Source of the DNA: Pontederia crassipes
Lineage: Eukaryota > Streptophyta > Magnoliopsida > Commelinales > Pontederiaceae
Direction: 5' to 3'
Assembly (NCBI GenBank): GCA_030549335.1
Contig: CM060189.1
Span: forward strand, 30,713,001 to 30,777,000
Length of the DNA stretch: 64,000 nt
A model generated the notes under the pieces. That model was not told the DNA's origin. It saw nothing but the letters and a program-made list of their open reading frames with translations, and did no database searches. Within the stretch, counting starts at the first letter, position 1, and every line of letters starts with the position of its first letter. Position numbers and translations under genes: made by a program. Below, in pieces: positions 12,243 through 25,095 of this stretch.

Positions 12243-14455
12243 AAATAATTAATTATATTTTAGCTCATATAGTGGAAAATAAGAAATTTATAGTCCATAT
12301 ATATATATATATGTATGTATATGATGCATGGATCATAAAATTAGTTACTTGAAAGTGAAAGAACACACCAGGAAATTTTTTTTAAATGATTCAAATTTCT
12401 TAATTAAACGTGTCGTTGAAACTAAAACAATTTTTTTATCGTAATTAAGTTTTAGGGCCCTCGTGTACGTACATATCATGTGTACATTTATTCTATAGGA
12501 ATCAAGTCAGACTACCTTCTCCTATATTGTTTATTCATTGATATCTGCCAAAAGAATTAGCACCAATCAAATTAATATATATATATATATATATATATAT
12601 TTAAAATCATACAAGAAATCAAATCGGATGTTATGTCACTAATGTATAGATAATAAATAAAACTAAAAAAGTATTTTGAACAATACATGTACTAAATATG
12701 GTAGCGTGGAGGCCAATTCAATCATAAAAAAGGATAGGAACAACAGTACTAATAAGTATCATAAGACTATATTTTTTATTTTGTGCAATTTTCTTACCCC
12801 AATGGAAAACATAAAACATTTTTGAATGTTGATCAACGAAGCCATACTGGGATCAAACTCTAAACCTCGATGATGAACACTTCCATGGGTTATCTTCTAA
12901 CACCAGAGCCAAGGAACCCCTCATCGTTGCAAACCAAATGCCCTAATGCTTATTTGGTCACAAAAATATTTCATTTTCGCCTTATGAAAGAGAGAATATA
13001 TATAGTCAATGGATAAAGATGAATGAGTATATATTAAGCAAGTAAAATTTTTTCTTTATTACAAAAGGAAAAAAGTTTATCTAGATTCATTGTACAGATA
13101 CAATTCAAATGAACAATGTAACTGAAAATGTATTGGGCATGTGTACATAGACAGAATTAATTTAGATAAGAATATGACGTTTTAGTAATCAATTGGTTCA
13201 AATTATCTTTTCGAGTTTCTCTCATTCGCCTTCATTCTTGATCTTTCAGATACCATTATGGTTAGGATATTTTGTTCATTAATTTTTCATTATATTCTGT
13301 TAATTACTAAGTCACATCTGTACTATTAATTTACATTAGTTATTTTTCTTATGCCTTTTTTTGTATGTCAATCATTATCCGGGGTGGCGGCGCCACCTCC
13401 GCCTTGAACATACTATGTGGATAGCAGAAAATTGAGGAGTCCCCTCCCACTGTAGACAATGAGGGATTATCCATACCAACAAATTGGCTCCACCTTTGAC
13501 ATTCTATGTGGATAGGAGAAGCTTGAGTCACCCCCCCCCCCCCCCCCCCCCTAAGACAATGTGGAGGGTAGCCACCCCCACCTATATATAATGTGGAGGT
13601 CGGGTAGCCCTCCTATTTTCCTAAGGATGATATTGTAATCAAATACACTGTTCATGTGATACATTTGTAATAATTCAAAAATCATAACAGCAATGCTCAA
13701 GAAATAAAAGAATTTAAGTCACGATTTAATAATAGGGTGGAAGTTAAAATGGATAACGACGAATTAGTATATATTGCAAAAGGAAAAGTTTATCTAGATT
13801 CATTGTACAGATACAATTCATATGAACAATGCAACTGAAAATGTATTGGGCATGTGTACATAGACAAAATTAGCTGAGATAAGGAAAGAATATGAGTTTT
13901 TAGTAATCAATTGGCTCAAATTATCTTTTCGGGTTTCTCTCATTCGCCTTCATTCTTGATCTTTCAGATACCATTATGGTTAGGATATTTTGCTTATTAA
14001 TTTTTCATTATATTATGTTAGTTTCTAGGTGACATCTGTACTATTAATTTATATTAGTCATTTTTCTTATGCCTTTTTTGTATGTCAATCATTATCCGGG
14101 GTGGCGGCGCCACCTCCGACTTGAACATACTATGTGGATAGGAGAAAATTGAGGAGTCCCCTCCCACTGTAAACAATGGGGGGATTATCCATAGCGACAA
14201 ACTGGCTCCACCTTTGATATCCTATGTGGATAGGAGAAGCTTGAGTCACCCCGCCCCTATAGACAATGTGGATGGTAGCCACCCCCTCTTATATATAATG
14301 TGGTGGTCGGGTAGCCCTCCTATTGTCTTAAGGCTGATATTGTAATCAAATATATTTTTCATGTGACACATTTGTAATATTTAAAAATCATAATCGCAAT
14401 GCCCAAGAAATAAAAAGAATTTAAGTCACGACTTAATAATAGGATGGAAGTTATC
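12243..14455. repeat. Array unit C, shorter and diverged
   Basis: It aligns with the start of units A and B, with extra AT-dinucleotide sequence near 12298-12350, but keeps only two of the roughly 710-bp sub-units (starting about 13067 and 13785). Similarity ends at about 14455, after the word GATGGAAGTT. No gene is present. Confidence 0.87.
13531..13551. repeat. Poly-C run of 21 bases
   Basis: An uninterrupted C tract in unit C. At the same place units A and B have only short C runs (around 1273-1281 and 9315-9323). Confidence 0.9.
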
Positions 14456-14769
14456 ACAACTACCACACATTAAGACATGACTCCCTAGGTTACGATAGAA
14501 CATACACAATCTCATCCTCTTCTGACCTCACTCAACGGTAGGGATGAGAAGGAATCCCATGAGGAATGGGGAGATGAGTCAAAACTAGAAAAAGAAGAGA
14601 GTAATACAAATGAGTCGACTCGATATCAATAGAAGAAAAAAAGTACGATTAATGTGGATACATTTTCTTTTGACGAACCAATTGATTATGATGAAATTAA
14701 CTTTTGATCATATGTACATGTTTACATGGACGTACAATTTAATGTGGGTTTTTGTTGAATCAATATATT
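14456..14769. other. Spacer, nothing recognised
   Basis: Mixed-composition DNA between unit C and the GC-rich island. I see no gene or repeat edge. Confidence 0.4.
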
Positions 14770-15182
14770 TACATGGACGAGCTCGGGCGAGAGAGGGGCT
14801 GTCATCGGTGGTTGAGCTTGGCGAGAGAGGGACCATCGTCGACAGTCGAGCTCGGCGAGAAAGCGGGCGGCGGTGGCGGGCAATCCCGGCAAGAAAGAGG
14901 GCGATCTCATTGCCGGGAAAGAGAAAGGGGGGTTCGCCGCCCCCCGCGTCGTGGTCGACGATGACGACGACGCGGGGGGGCGGCGACCCCCTCACGCCCC
15001 TCTTGCGCCGGGAAAGAGAGAGAGGGGGGTCGCCGCCCCTGCGTCATCGTCGTCGATGACGATGCAGGGGGCGGCGACCCCCCCCCCCCCCCCCCTTCTC
15101 TTTCCTGGCGCCGGGAAAGAGGGGCGCGGGTGTCGCCACCCCCCACCCCCCCCCCCCCCCCCCCCCCCCCCCGCGCATGTGA
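14770..15182. repeat. GC-rich island with two imperfect hairpins and long poly-C tracts
   Basis: This is a sharply GC-rich patch in AT-rich surroundings. Related purine-rich words (GGCGAGAGAG, GCCGGGAAAGAG) recur several times. Two imperfect palindromes stand out. One has arms near 14931-14952 and 14966-14990; the other has arms near 15024-15050 and 15053-15080. Both share the arm word GTCGCCGCCCC or its complement. Poly-C runs lie near 15078-15095 and 15141-15172. ORFs of up to about 150 codons here are by-products of low complexity. Confidence 0.7.
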
Positions 15183-16886
15183 AGGAGGAGGTCGGCGCTC
15201 CCTCCATGTATTTTTCTTTTTTTAATTATTTTTATAATAATGTTATTATATATTATTTTATATAAAATAGAATTCAATTCATATGAGGGGTATAATGAAC
15301 TTTTCACAAATACGAAAAATAAAAAATAACGGAGAAGTCGACGGAATTGGACGGAAGGATCAAATTGAAAAAATCGTGATAGTTTAGGTACTCAAAAAAT
15401 GAAGTTCGTAGTCTTGAGTTAGATGTGGTAATTCGCGATAGTTTAAGGGTGGTGAGAGGAAATAATCAAATTTTTTATTGCACAAGACTGAACTTGGGAA
15501 TATTAGAATGTGTTTAGCATCGAGGCTAGTTACATGAAAAGTAATGAAATAATGGATAGTAGGCGTGTATAAAAGGCAATGTTAAAAAAGTTAGTTATGG
15601 TTGGACCCCATGTTATCTGAGCTTTGCTGTGAATTTTGCTTGACAAACAAACAAAATTTTAAACTTAAGAGATTTTGATGCATTATAAAATATATTTATG
15701 TTATTATATGTTATTATTATTTTGTAATTTTAAGATAACATGCATTTATTTTTTATTAATTTATTTGTTAAAATTCGTGAGTTAGGACTTGCTTGAATTG
15801 AAGGTTTTAAAAGGGTGGGATAGTATATGGAGTATAAATCATTCCACCAAATTAATTGAATGAGAAGGGATTAATAATTTTTAAAATAAATTAATCCTCC
15901 TCTTCCTTCTCTCTCTTCTCTTCTCTCTCTCCATCTCTCTTATCTTCTCTCTCATCAACTTCTCCTCTTTCTCATATTAGTAAACAAATATTATCACAAA
16001 ATAATTTTATCCATATTTTTAAAATCTATATTTATCTCTCATTTCTAACTTTTTATAGAAAAATAAAAGATAGGTCAAACAAAAGATAGAGGAGAAAATA
16101 AATTAAGTAATAAAGAATTATATGATAAATAATTGTTAACTCTTAAGTATTATAAATAATTTAAATATATAATGAAGAGTAAAAATAACTTTTATACAGA
16201 TAAAATTATTATTATTTCACCTCACATTTTTTTGTACTTTATTATCTAAACATGAACTTTCTCGCGCATACTTCTTCACTCACCACGTCACGTCAGTCCA
16301 TCTCTTCGTTAGTTATTTACCAAACAAACTCGTGATTAACATCACTTTAAGTGATCAGATATATTGATTTGAAAATGAAAACTAAAAATGAACTAATTTT
16401 GGAAATGTGTGGTGTCCCGAGGAAGAAGAATTATAATAACTTTGAAGTCTTGAAAGTCTCTACGAGTAGTTACAACTTACAAGTCTCGTATTCAAACATG
16501 GCGCGGTAATTTAATCTCAAAGTCATAATTATAGCTGATCATAATGAATTTTCTGATGAATTATCGTAGTGTATTGAATTCCATCTTTCCACGTTTGCAA
16601 GATTTTTGACAAGACAACAAGGTCCCAACCATCAATTCCGTAATGATGTGTATATTCTAACGTTAACTTCTTTATTTGTGGATAAATCGAGTCACGGTGA
16701 CATCCAAGAGTTTTTGTTTCTATCGCGACTACGTTAGATTCTTATGGCAAGGAAGTTTATTCATGATAAGCACCAAACCCTTGCTGCACCTATAAATAAG
16801 GATTAAAGCTGCACAAATGAATGGATGCTCTAAAGTTGATTTATCACAGTCCAGAATTGAGCACAATATTTTCAGAACTATACCGG
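15183..16886. other. AT-rich intergenic DNA
   Basis: No coding region is supported. It includes a CT-rich stretch near 15898-15970 and otherwise AT-rich unique-looking sequence up to the target duplication of the gypsy element. Confidence 0.5.
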
Positions 16887-16891
16887 CAATC

Positions 16892-18866
16892 TGTAACGCC
16901 CCCGAATCGACTCCCGCCACGTGGTGAAGATCAACCTGAAGACGCTACGGCGTGCTATGACTTTAACCATAATATTGATCATATCTCAGTCAAGAACTGA
17001 GATACGTCAACGGAAGAATAATAAAAGAAAAGAAAAGTATAACTTTAATTATGTGAAAGTCTAAAAGTGGCTATATCATTACTAAGAAATAAAATAAGTT
17101 TGACATTATGAATCTAAAATGCGGAAGGTAAATGAAAACTATTAAACATTCTAAAAGCCCTATGGTTCATGTGTTATCCTATCGACAAAGTCCCATCACC
17201 ACACGCCTACTCCACTACGTCACTGACTTGGACCTGTGAAAATCAGACACAGTGGAGGAGGTCCTTCCGTAAGCTTTACAGCCTAGTGGGAACCACATGA
17301 TATATGCATGACATGAATATAATAATTAGCGGTAAATAATCATACTTAACTTAAACGTGAAATATAACATATCAGTATCATGGATCATAATAAAAATAAG
17401 ATCAGCGATATCATGAATCAGGAGGGTAATATGATGATTAATAAACATGAACTTATAACATACTTGTAATTCATGATAGTAACTTGACTTGACTTGAATA
17501 TGCTTTTTGATCTTGATTATTAATTAACAATCAGGGTGACTTTGAGTGCCTTTAATTCTTGAGGTATGCCCAGCAAACGATACGGTCTTGTGCGGGTCAA
17601 TGGATGATCAAACCATGACCAAGGGAGCGACCCTTATCTTGAAGCACTTGATTTGGACTGGCAACCCATGATTAATCTTTCATCTGAACTTATTAATCAC
17701 TTTTAACAACTTGTGGCTCTTTGTTCTTGATTTTATGAATACGATAAGATCAATAAGAGAGTAAATCATGAAAATTAGTGATCTCTGGGGGTCAGACAAT
17801 AGAATCAATTATATATATATATATAATATCTGAATAAAAGAAAAATAATTAATAAATATAATAAAAAATTTTTGAAGAATCGATCGACCGATTGTCTGCG
17901 GGTCGGTCGACCGGTCTGTTGAGATCGGTCGACCGGTAGATCAAGTCGGGTTTAGTTGGTTCGGTCGATCCGTTCGGTTGAACGGTCGACCAGTGGGCAA
18001 GGATCGGTTGACCGGTGATAGGGATCGGTCGACCGGTTAACATGTGCAGAAAGCATCTGTACGCAAGTTATCGGTCGACCGATTCCCGCGATGCGTACGG
18101 GCCGGTCGACCGATCGGCATCCAGAAAGTTATGAAACTTTCAAATTTCATCGATTTTTCAATGCAATCTCAACCTAACATAATTCTTATCTCCTAGCAGA
18201 TCAATCACCCAACAACAGAACAATAAGAATTGAATTATGCATGCAATTCAATAAAGCAATCAAAGAAACAAGAAAATCACACAAGGCAAAGCGAAGAACA
18301 TGAACCATCTTTTTCTCTTCTTCTTTACTTGTAGATTACGGCATGATTTAACATTATTTAGGGGTCATACAAGGTGATTTCGATTCACCCACCTCGGTTC
18401 GCGGCTAATTCATTCTTCGGTTCGTCGGAAATTTGATTAATAATGTCCTCCCCTGCTTCTCCCCTGATCTCCCTGTTATTCCTCTCGGTTACCCTCTGCA
18501 GAAATTTCAGCAAGGGCGTAAGAAGGACAGCACTCGAAAGACGATGAGAGGAGAACAAGTAGATTTCTGCACGCCTTGAAATTGAGATGAAGGAGAGGAG
18601 GGATTGGTCGCTGGATTTCCTGCAGCCTGGCGGCGATCTAGAAGTCCGGCAGGGTCTCGTGAGTTTTGCCAAGGGAGAAAGAGTTTTAACAAATTTTGTC
18701 TCATCTTATATAGACCCCTCTCTCCTAAACAAATTTGATTAGATCAGATTTAAATCTTCTTCCTTTACCAACTTTGAGTGGCATTGGGTCTTTTTATTTC
18801 TTTCTCTCAACCGTGCGTTTAAATTCTGATTTCTTTTCTTTTTTTATCTTTTTGTTGGTTGTTACA
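16892..18866 (-). repeat. 3' LTR of the chromovirus remnant
   Basis: A 1975-bp LTR with TGTAAC/GTTACA ends. It matches the right LTR from about 17063 onward. On the minus strand a CTATATAAGATG TATA-like box lies near 18700-18712. The centre (about 17876-18115) holds a cluster of TCGGTCGACCGA-type palindromes. Confidence 0.92.
17876..18115. repeat. Cluster of GGTCGACC palindromes in the LTR
   Basis: About nine variants of (A)TCGGTCGACCGRT lie roughly 25-30 bp apart, each close to a perfect palindrome around the SalI-like core GTCGAC. The right LTR has the same cluster at about 24118-24355. A degenerate version occurs in the solo LTR near 31320-31500. Confidence 0.85.
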
Positions 18867-18885
18867 TTCTTACCCCCTTAAAAGC
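18867..18885 (-). other. Polypurine tract of the chromovirus remnant
   Basis: On the minus strand it reads TTTTAAGGGGGTAAGAA directly before the LTR start TGTAACAACC, fixing orientation and LTR edge. Confidence 0.85.
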
Positions 18886-18907
18886 AAATTCGTCCTCGAA
18901 TTTTGCA

Positions 18908-21807
18908 CTAAGTAGAGGGCTTACCGAAAAGGTGAGAAAATTCTTGGCGTATTTCTGACTCGAGTTTCCATGTTGCATCGTCTCCGCTATGGTGACGCCA
19001 AGCTACTCTGATCATGGGGACATCCTTGTTCTTCTGACGTTGCACCTTACGATCCACTATATGCGTTGAATACTCGGCGAAGGTCAAGTCTGCAACTATA
19101 TCTGGCTCCTCTATCCTTAAAACATTTGCAGCATCGTGCTTATACTTCTTGAGCATGGACACATGAAACACGTTATGCACTCTTCCATAAGATGGGGGTA
19201 GAGTCAGTCTGCATGCTGCCTCGCCTATCAGCTCGAGTATCTCGAAGGGGCCTACATAGCGAGGACTTAGCTTTCCTCGCTTACTGAATCTCATGACTCC
19301 TTTCATAAGGGATACTTTCAGAAGAACTTGATCACCAGCTTGGAAGATCTGCTCTCGTCTGCCTTTATTTGCATAGATCTTTTGCCTTCCTTGAGCAGTC
19401 TTCATCCTTTGTTTAATCAATTCTATCTTTTCAGCATACTCTACTGCTTCCTTAACTTCTTCCTTACTCGTGATCTTTTCCTCGCCTACTTCACTCAAGT
19501 GGGCAGGTGAACGGCAAGGTCGTCCATACAGGGCCTCAAAAGGTGCCATACCAATACTAGAATGATAGCCGTTGTTATAAGCAAATTCAATCAGATGAAT
19601 GTGTTCATCCCAGCTACCCTGCCAATCTAGTGCACAAGCCCTCAACATGTCCTCTAATGTCTGAATGGTCCTCTCAGACTGCTCATCTGTCTGAGTGTGA
19701 AAAGCTGTGCTGAAATTGAGCCTCGTGCCAAAGGCTTCCTGCATGCTCCTCCAGAATCTAGCAGTGAATCTGGGGTCTCGGTCAGACACTATAGATGCTG
19801 GAATACCATGAAGTTTGACCACTTCTCTCACTTACAGGTCCAACAAGTTCTCCACTGACCGTTTCCATCTGATGGGGATAAAATGTACAGCCTTGGTGAA
19901 ACGATCCATGACTACCCATATGACATCATGACCCTTCTTAGTCTTAGGCAAGTTGGATACAAAGTCCATAGTGATCTTATCCCACTTTCATTGTGGGATT
20001 TCCAAATGCTTCAACTTGTCATATGATCGCTGATGCTCAATCTTGACTTGTTGGCACACCAGGCATCGGGACACATATTCCGCTATCTCTTTTTTCATGT
20101 CCGATCACCAATAGCTGCGTTGTACATCCTTATACATCTGGGTGCTACTGGAGTGGATAGCGAATTTCGACTTGTGGCACTCGTCCAGTACCTCTCGTCG
20201 GACATCAGCGTCAGTGGGAATCCACAACCTGTCCCGATATCGAATTCCTTCGTCTGTGGAGATCTGGAAGTCTGCAGGTTCGTTCTGACATCTCTTAAGA
20301 ACCTTCTGATACTCAGGATCCGCTTTCTGAGCTGCTATGATTCTGTCAATTAAGTTGGGCTTCATTTGATGCATCATCCATAAAGCTACATTTGTACTCA
20401 GCTTAGGACACCATTGCTCAATTTCTTCCAGCATCTTGTACTCGCGTAGTCTCATATAAGCCAGCGAGTCTTCCCACTTTCTGCTCAATGCATTGACAAC
20501 TGAATTTGCTTTACCCAGATGGTAATTGATAGCAAATTCATAATCCTTGAGGAGCTCAAGCCATCGTCGTTGCCTCATGTTAAGATCCCTCTGATCGAAG
20601 ATGTACTTGAGACTCTTGTGGTCAGTGAAGATCTCGAACGTCTCTCCATACAAATAATGCCTCCAGATCTTCAAGGCAAATACCACTGCCGCCAATTCTA
20701 AGTCATGGGTGGGGTAATTGACCCCATGCTTCTTCAACTGCCGAGAAGCATAGGCCACTACCTTGTCGTGTTGCATCAGTACACATCCCAATCCGGTTCC
20801 ACATGCATCACTGTAGACCACAAAACCTCCACTGCCGGTCGGTATGGTGAGAATCGGTGTCGAAGTCAGATGGTCCTTCAGAGTCTGAAAGCTTTGCTCA
20901 CATTTATCTGTCCAGATAAACTTTTCCGTCTTCTTTGTGAGATTCATGAGAGGTGCAGCAATCTTGGAAAAGTCCATGATAAACCTCCTATAAAAACCCG
21001 CTAAACCAAGGAAGCTGCAAATCTCATAAGCATTCTTCTGTCTTGTCCAATTCGTCACTGCCTCCACTTTTGCGGGGTCTACTGCAATGCCCTTCTTGGA
21101 GACTATGTGTCCCAAGAACATGATCCCCTTCTGCCAGAATTCACACTTTGAAAACCTACCATAAAGCTTGAGTTGTCTCAGGGTCTCCAATACTATCCTG
21201 AGGTGTTCTCGGTGTTGTTCCGGACTGGAAGAATAGATCAGAATGTCATTCACAAACACAATGACAAACTGGTCTAAATAAGGTCGAAAGACCCTGTTCA
21301 TTAAGTCCATAAACGCGGCAGGAGCGTTCGTCAGTCCAAATGGCATGACCAGAAACTCGTAGTGGCCATACCTTGACCGAAAGGCAGTTTTCGGTACGTC
21401 CTCATCAGCCACTCTCAACTGGTGGTAGCCACTACGCAGGTCAATCTTGGAGAACACCGATGCTTTTGACAGCTGATAAAAAGGTCATCTATCCGTGGTA
21501 GGGGGTACTTATTCTTCACTGTCATTTTATTTAGCATCCTATAGTCAATGCAAAGCCGCATGGAGCCGTCCTTCTTCTTGACAAACAAGACCGGTGCGTC
21601 CCAGGGTGAGACGCTCGGTCTAATAAATCCTTTATCTAGAAGCTCTTGTATCTGCTTCTTCAGTTCTTGCATTTCGGCAGGTGCCATGCGGTAGGGTGCC
21701 TTAGAGATGGGTGTTGTCCCTGGTAGGAGCTCTATCTTAAAATCAATTTCCCATTTTGGTGGTAGTCCTGATGTGTCCTCAGGAAACACATCCGGAAACT
21801 CTCGCAC
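18908..21807 (-). pseudogene. Chromovirus pol pseudogene: reverse transcriptase, RNase H, integrase, chromodomain-like tail
   Basis: Reverse transcriptase begins near 21807 ([14 protein letters not shown], then [10 protein letters not shown] and [14 protein letters not shown]). The frame shifts near 21415-21480. It continues with [14 protein letters not shown] and [13 protein letters not shown]. The active site reads FVND instead of (F/Y)VDD near 21244-21255, so a catalytic aspartate is lost. RNase H follows ([24 protein letters not shown]). The integrase zinc-binding part is split by a stop near 20103. The integrase core has SDRDPRFTARFW and FHTQTDEQSERTIQTLE. A stop near 19830 lies between the two integrase parts. 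The C-terminus (HHSGDDATWKLESEI, near 18930-19000) resembles a chromodomain. Confidence 0.92.
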
Positions 21808-22029
21808 AACATCTATCTATTGAAGCTTAGTGACAGGTGCATCCGTCTTGACCGCACTAGCTAAGCACCCACAGTATCCTTTCTGCAACAACTTCTGTGC
21901 CTTGATCGCCGAGACAATGACCTTGTTCTTTGTTGATGGAGTGCCTCTGATCACTGTCTTAGGCTTGCCTTGTGTGCCTATAATGATTTTCTTTTGTTTG
22001 CATTGCAAGGTTGCATCGTGAAACGAAAG

Positions 22030-23271
22030 TCAGTCCATCCCCAAAATGACATTGTAATCTACCATGGGGATGACTATGAGGTCTGCCGAAAAATTTTTCT
22101 TGTCTACATTGACAGGTACATTCGGAATGTACCTAACAACATGGAGAGTACCCATAGGTGTACTCACACGCATAACATGGGGCATCTGCTTTAACGGTAA
22201 ACTAAGAGTTTGAGCACACGACTTCGAAATAAACGAGTGTGTAGCCCCAGAATCAAATAAAATAGTAGCAGACAAGTTGGCGATTGGGAGAGTATCTCTA
22301 ATGACATCATTGTCATTTTGGGCTGCATCAGCTTCCAGGTTGTGCACGTGACCTTGCACAACGGGATTTGCACCTCCTGCTGCCCGATTGTCTCGGCCTC
22401 CTCTGGCGGTCTGTGGGCAATTTCGGATGAAATGTTCGAACTGTCCACACTGAATGCATGCGCCGCTCAGCCTGCGGCACTCTCCATCGTGATGACGATT
22501 ACAGTGAGGACATAAAGGCTTCTGTGGCACTTGTGTCTGGCGCAGTGATGGTGGCAGTTGTCTCAGTGGTTGTGCTTGCAGTGACGCAGGGCATGGCTGA
22601 GCTTGAGCCTGTCTTGGAGCTTCCCTCTGCTGGTATGGCCTGAAATGGCGATCACGGCGGTCGTTCCTCCTAAATGGTCGTTGATCGTCCGTCCGAGGTC
22701 TGGACTGCTCTATTGCTTTGGCTGGAGCTTTGACCTTACGTTCAGCTTGATCCTTCTCCATGCGCGTGGCCAACCTCACAGCCTTCTATAGATCCTTACA
22801 ATCCCAGACAGGACTTCAGTCTTCAGTGCTTGCTGCAGCCCATTGATGAATTTGTTAGCGCTAATACGCCCTTCAAATGGCATCAAGCAATACTGCTCTA
22901 GTTGGATGAACTAGGTGTGGTAATCAGCCACAGACATAATTCCCTGCTGCAGTTGCAGGAACTCCTTTTGTTTGTTGATACGGTCATGTTCAGGAGTGTA
23001 GCGAGCCATGAAGGTCTTCTTAAATTCATCTCACGCTATGTCCTCTTCTTCCAGCCCTTTGAACCTGGTGGCCCTTGTAGTCTTCCACCAGTCCATCGCA
23101 GTACTAGTAAGCATGTGTGTGGCATACAGGACCTTGCGTTCATCAATGCATCTCATCAGCTTAAAAATTCAATCCATGATCTCAATCCATTCTTCAGCTT
23201 TGAAAAAGTCCGCCTTCCCATCATAATGAGGCGGATGCAACTTCAAGAAAGTCTGAATTGTGTCTTCCACT
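22030..23271 (-). pseudogene. Chromovirus gag and protease pseudogene, 5'-truncated
   Basis: Minus-strand translation from 23271 gives a gag domain without its start (LHPPHYDGKADFFKAEEWIE and then an in-frame stop where the family has tryptophan). It continues to a CX2CX4HX4C zinc knuckle (CIQCGQFEHFIRNC) near 22400-22450. The aspartic protease is recognised by LFDSGATHSFIS near 22230-22265. A further stop lies near 22785. The missing N-terminus abuts the truncated LTR directly, so the primer-binding site is gone. Confidence 0.88.
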
Positions 23272-25090
23272 GCGGAAGTCTAAAAGTGGCTATATCATTA
23301 TTAAGAAATAAAATAAGTTCGACATTATGAATCTAAAATGCGGAAGGTAAATGAAAACTATTAAACATTCTAAAAGCCCTATGGTTCATGTGTTGTCTTA
23401 TCGCCAGAGCCCCATCACCACACGCCTACTCCACCACGTCACTGACATGAACCTGTGGAAATCAGACACAGGGGAGGAGGTCCTCCCGTAAGCTTTATAG
23501 CCTAGTGGGGAACCACATGATATACAATGCATGACATGAATATAATAATCAGCGGTAAATAATCATGCTTAACTTGATCGTGAAAGATAACATATCTGTA
23601 TCATGGATCATAATAAGAATAAGATCAGCAATATCATGAATCAGGAGGGTAATATGATGATTAATAAACATGAACTTATAACATACTTGTAATTCATGAT
23701 AATAACTTGACTTGACTTGAACATGCTTCTTAATCTTGGTTATTAATTAACAATGAGGGTGACTTTGAGTGCCTTTAATTCTTGGAGTATGCCCAGCAAA
23801 TGATACGGTCTTGTGCGGGTCAATGGATGATCAAACCATGATCAAGAGAGCGACCCTTATTTTGAAGCACTTGACTTGGACTGGCAACCCATGATTAATC
23901 TTCCATCTGAACTTATTAATCAATTTTAACAACTTGTGACTCTTTGTTCTAGATTTCATGAATACGATAAGATCAATGCGAAATAAATCAATAAGAGAAT
24001 AAATCATGAAAATCAGTGAGGTATCTCTGGGGGGTCAGACAATAGAATCAATCATATATATAAATAATATCTGAATAAAAGAAAAATAATTAATAAATAT
24101 AATAAAAGATTTTCTAAAGAATCGATCGACCGATTCAGGGGGTCAGTCGACCGGTCTGTTGAGATCGGTCGACCGGTAGGTCAAGTCGAGCTTAATTGGT
24201 TCGGTCGATCCGTTCGATTGAACTGTCGACCAGTGGGCAAGGATCGATCGACCGATGACAGGGATCGGTCGATCGGTTGACATGTGCAGAAAGCGTCTGT
24301 ACGCAAGTTATCGGTCGACCGACTGTCGCGATGCATACGGGCCGGTGGACCGGTCGGCATCCAGAAAGTTATGAAACTTTCGAATTTCATCGATTTTTCA
24401 ATGCAATTTCAACCTAACCTAATTCCTATCTCCTAGCAGATCAATCACCCAACAACAGAACAATAAGAATTGAAATATGCATGCAATTCAATAAAGCAAT
24501 CAAAGAAACAAGAAAATCACGCAAGGCAAAACGAAGAACGTGAACCATCTTTTCATCTTCTTCTTTACTTGTACGATTAAGTCATGATTTAACATTATTT
24601 AGGGGTCATGCAAGGTGATTTCGATTCACCCACCTCGGTTCGCGGCTAATTCGTTCTTCAGTTCGTCAAAAATTCGATTAACAACGCCCTCCCCTGATCT
24701 CCTTATTATTCCTCTCGGTCACCCTCTGTAGAAATTTCAGCAAGGGCGTAAGAAGGACAACACTCGAAAGACGATGAGAGGAGAACAAGTAGATTTCCGC
24801 ACGCCTTGAAATTGAGATGAAGGAGAGGAGGGATTGGTCGCTGGATTTCCTGCAGCCTAGCGGCGGTCCAGAAATCCGACAGGGTCTTGTGAGTTTTGCC
24901 AAGGGAGAAAGAGTTTTAACAAATTTTGTCTCATCTTATATTCTCTCCTAAACAAATCTGATTAGATCATATTTAAATCTTCTTCCTTTACCAATTTTGA
25001 GTGGCATTAGGCCTTTTTATTTCTTTCTCTCAGCCGTGCGTTTAAATTCTGGTTTCTTTTCTTTTTTTTATCTTTTTGTTGGTTGTTACA
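23272..25090 (-). repeat. 5' LTR of the chromovirus remnant, inner end deleted
   Basis: It matches the left LTR from 17063 to 18866 but lacks the counterpart of 16892-17062 (about 170 bp). Compared with the left LTR it also has a short deletion next to the TATA-like region (near 24945). The palindrome cluster is at about 24118-24355. Confidence 0.9.
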
Positions 25091-25095
25091 CAATC

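Larger units (their letters stand above)
16892..25090 (-). mobile_element. Ty3/gypsy chromovirus remnant (Tekay/Del-like) with both LTRs
   Basis: The element is bounded by TGTAACGCCC on the left and GGTTGTTACA on the right. It is flanked by a perfect 5-bp target duplication CAATC (16887-16891 and 25091-25095), so these are the original insertion edges. The order on the minus strand is 5' LTR (right), gag, protease, reverse transcriptase, RNase H, integrase with a chromodomain-like tail, polypurine tract, 3' LTR (left). Stops, a frameshift and a deletion across the 5' LTR/gag boundary make it non-functional. The clade call rests on the chromodomain-like tail and the TTCGAGGACGAATTT word before the polypurine tract, and is an inference. 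Confidence 0.93.

Noticed and set aside
14610..15307. Several overlapping ORFs of 70-150 codons on both strands
   Set aside because: All six frames are open here because of GC-rich low complexity and poly-C runs; the products are simple Gly/Arg/Pro strings.
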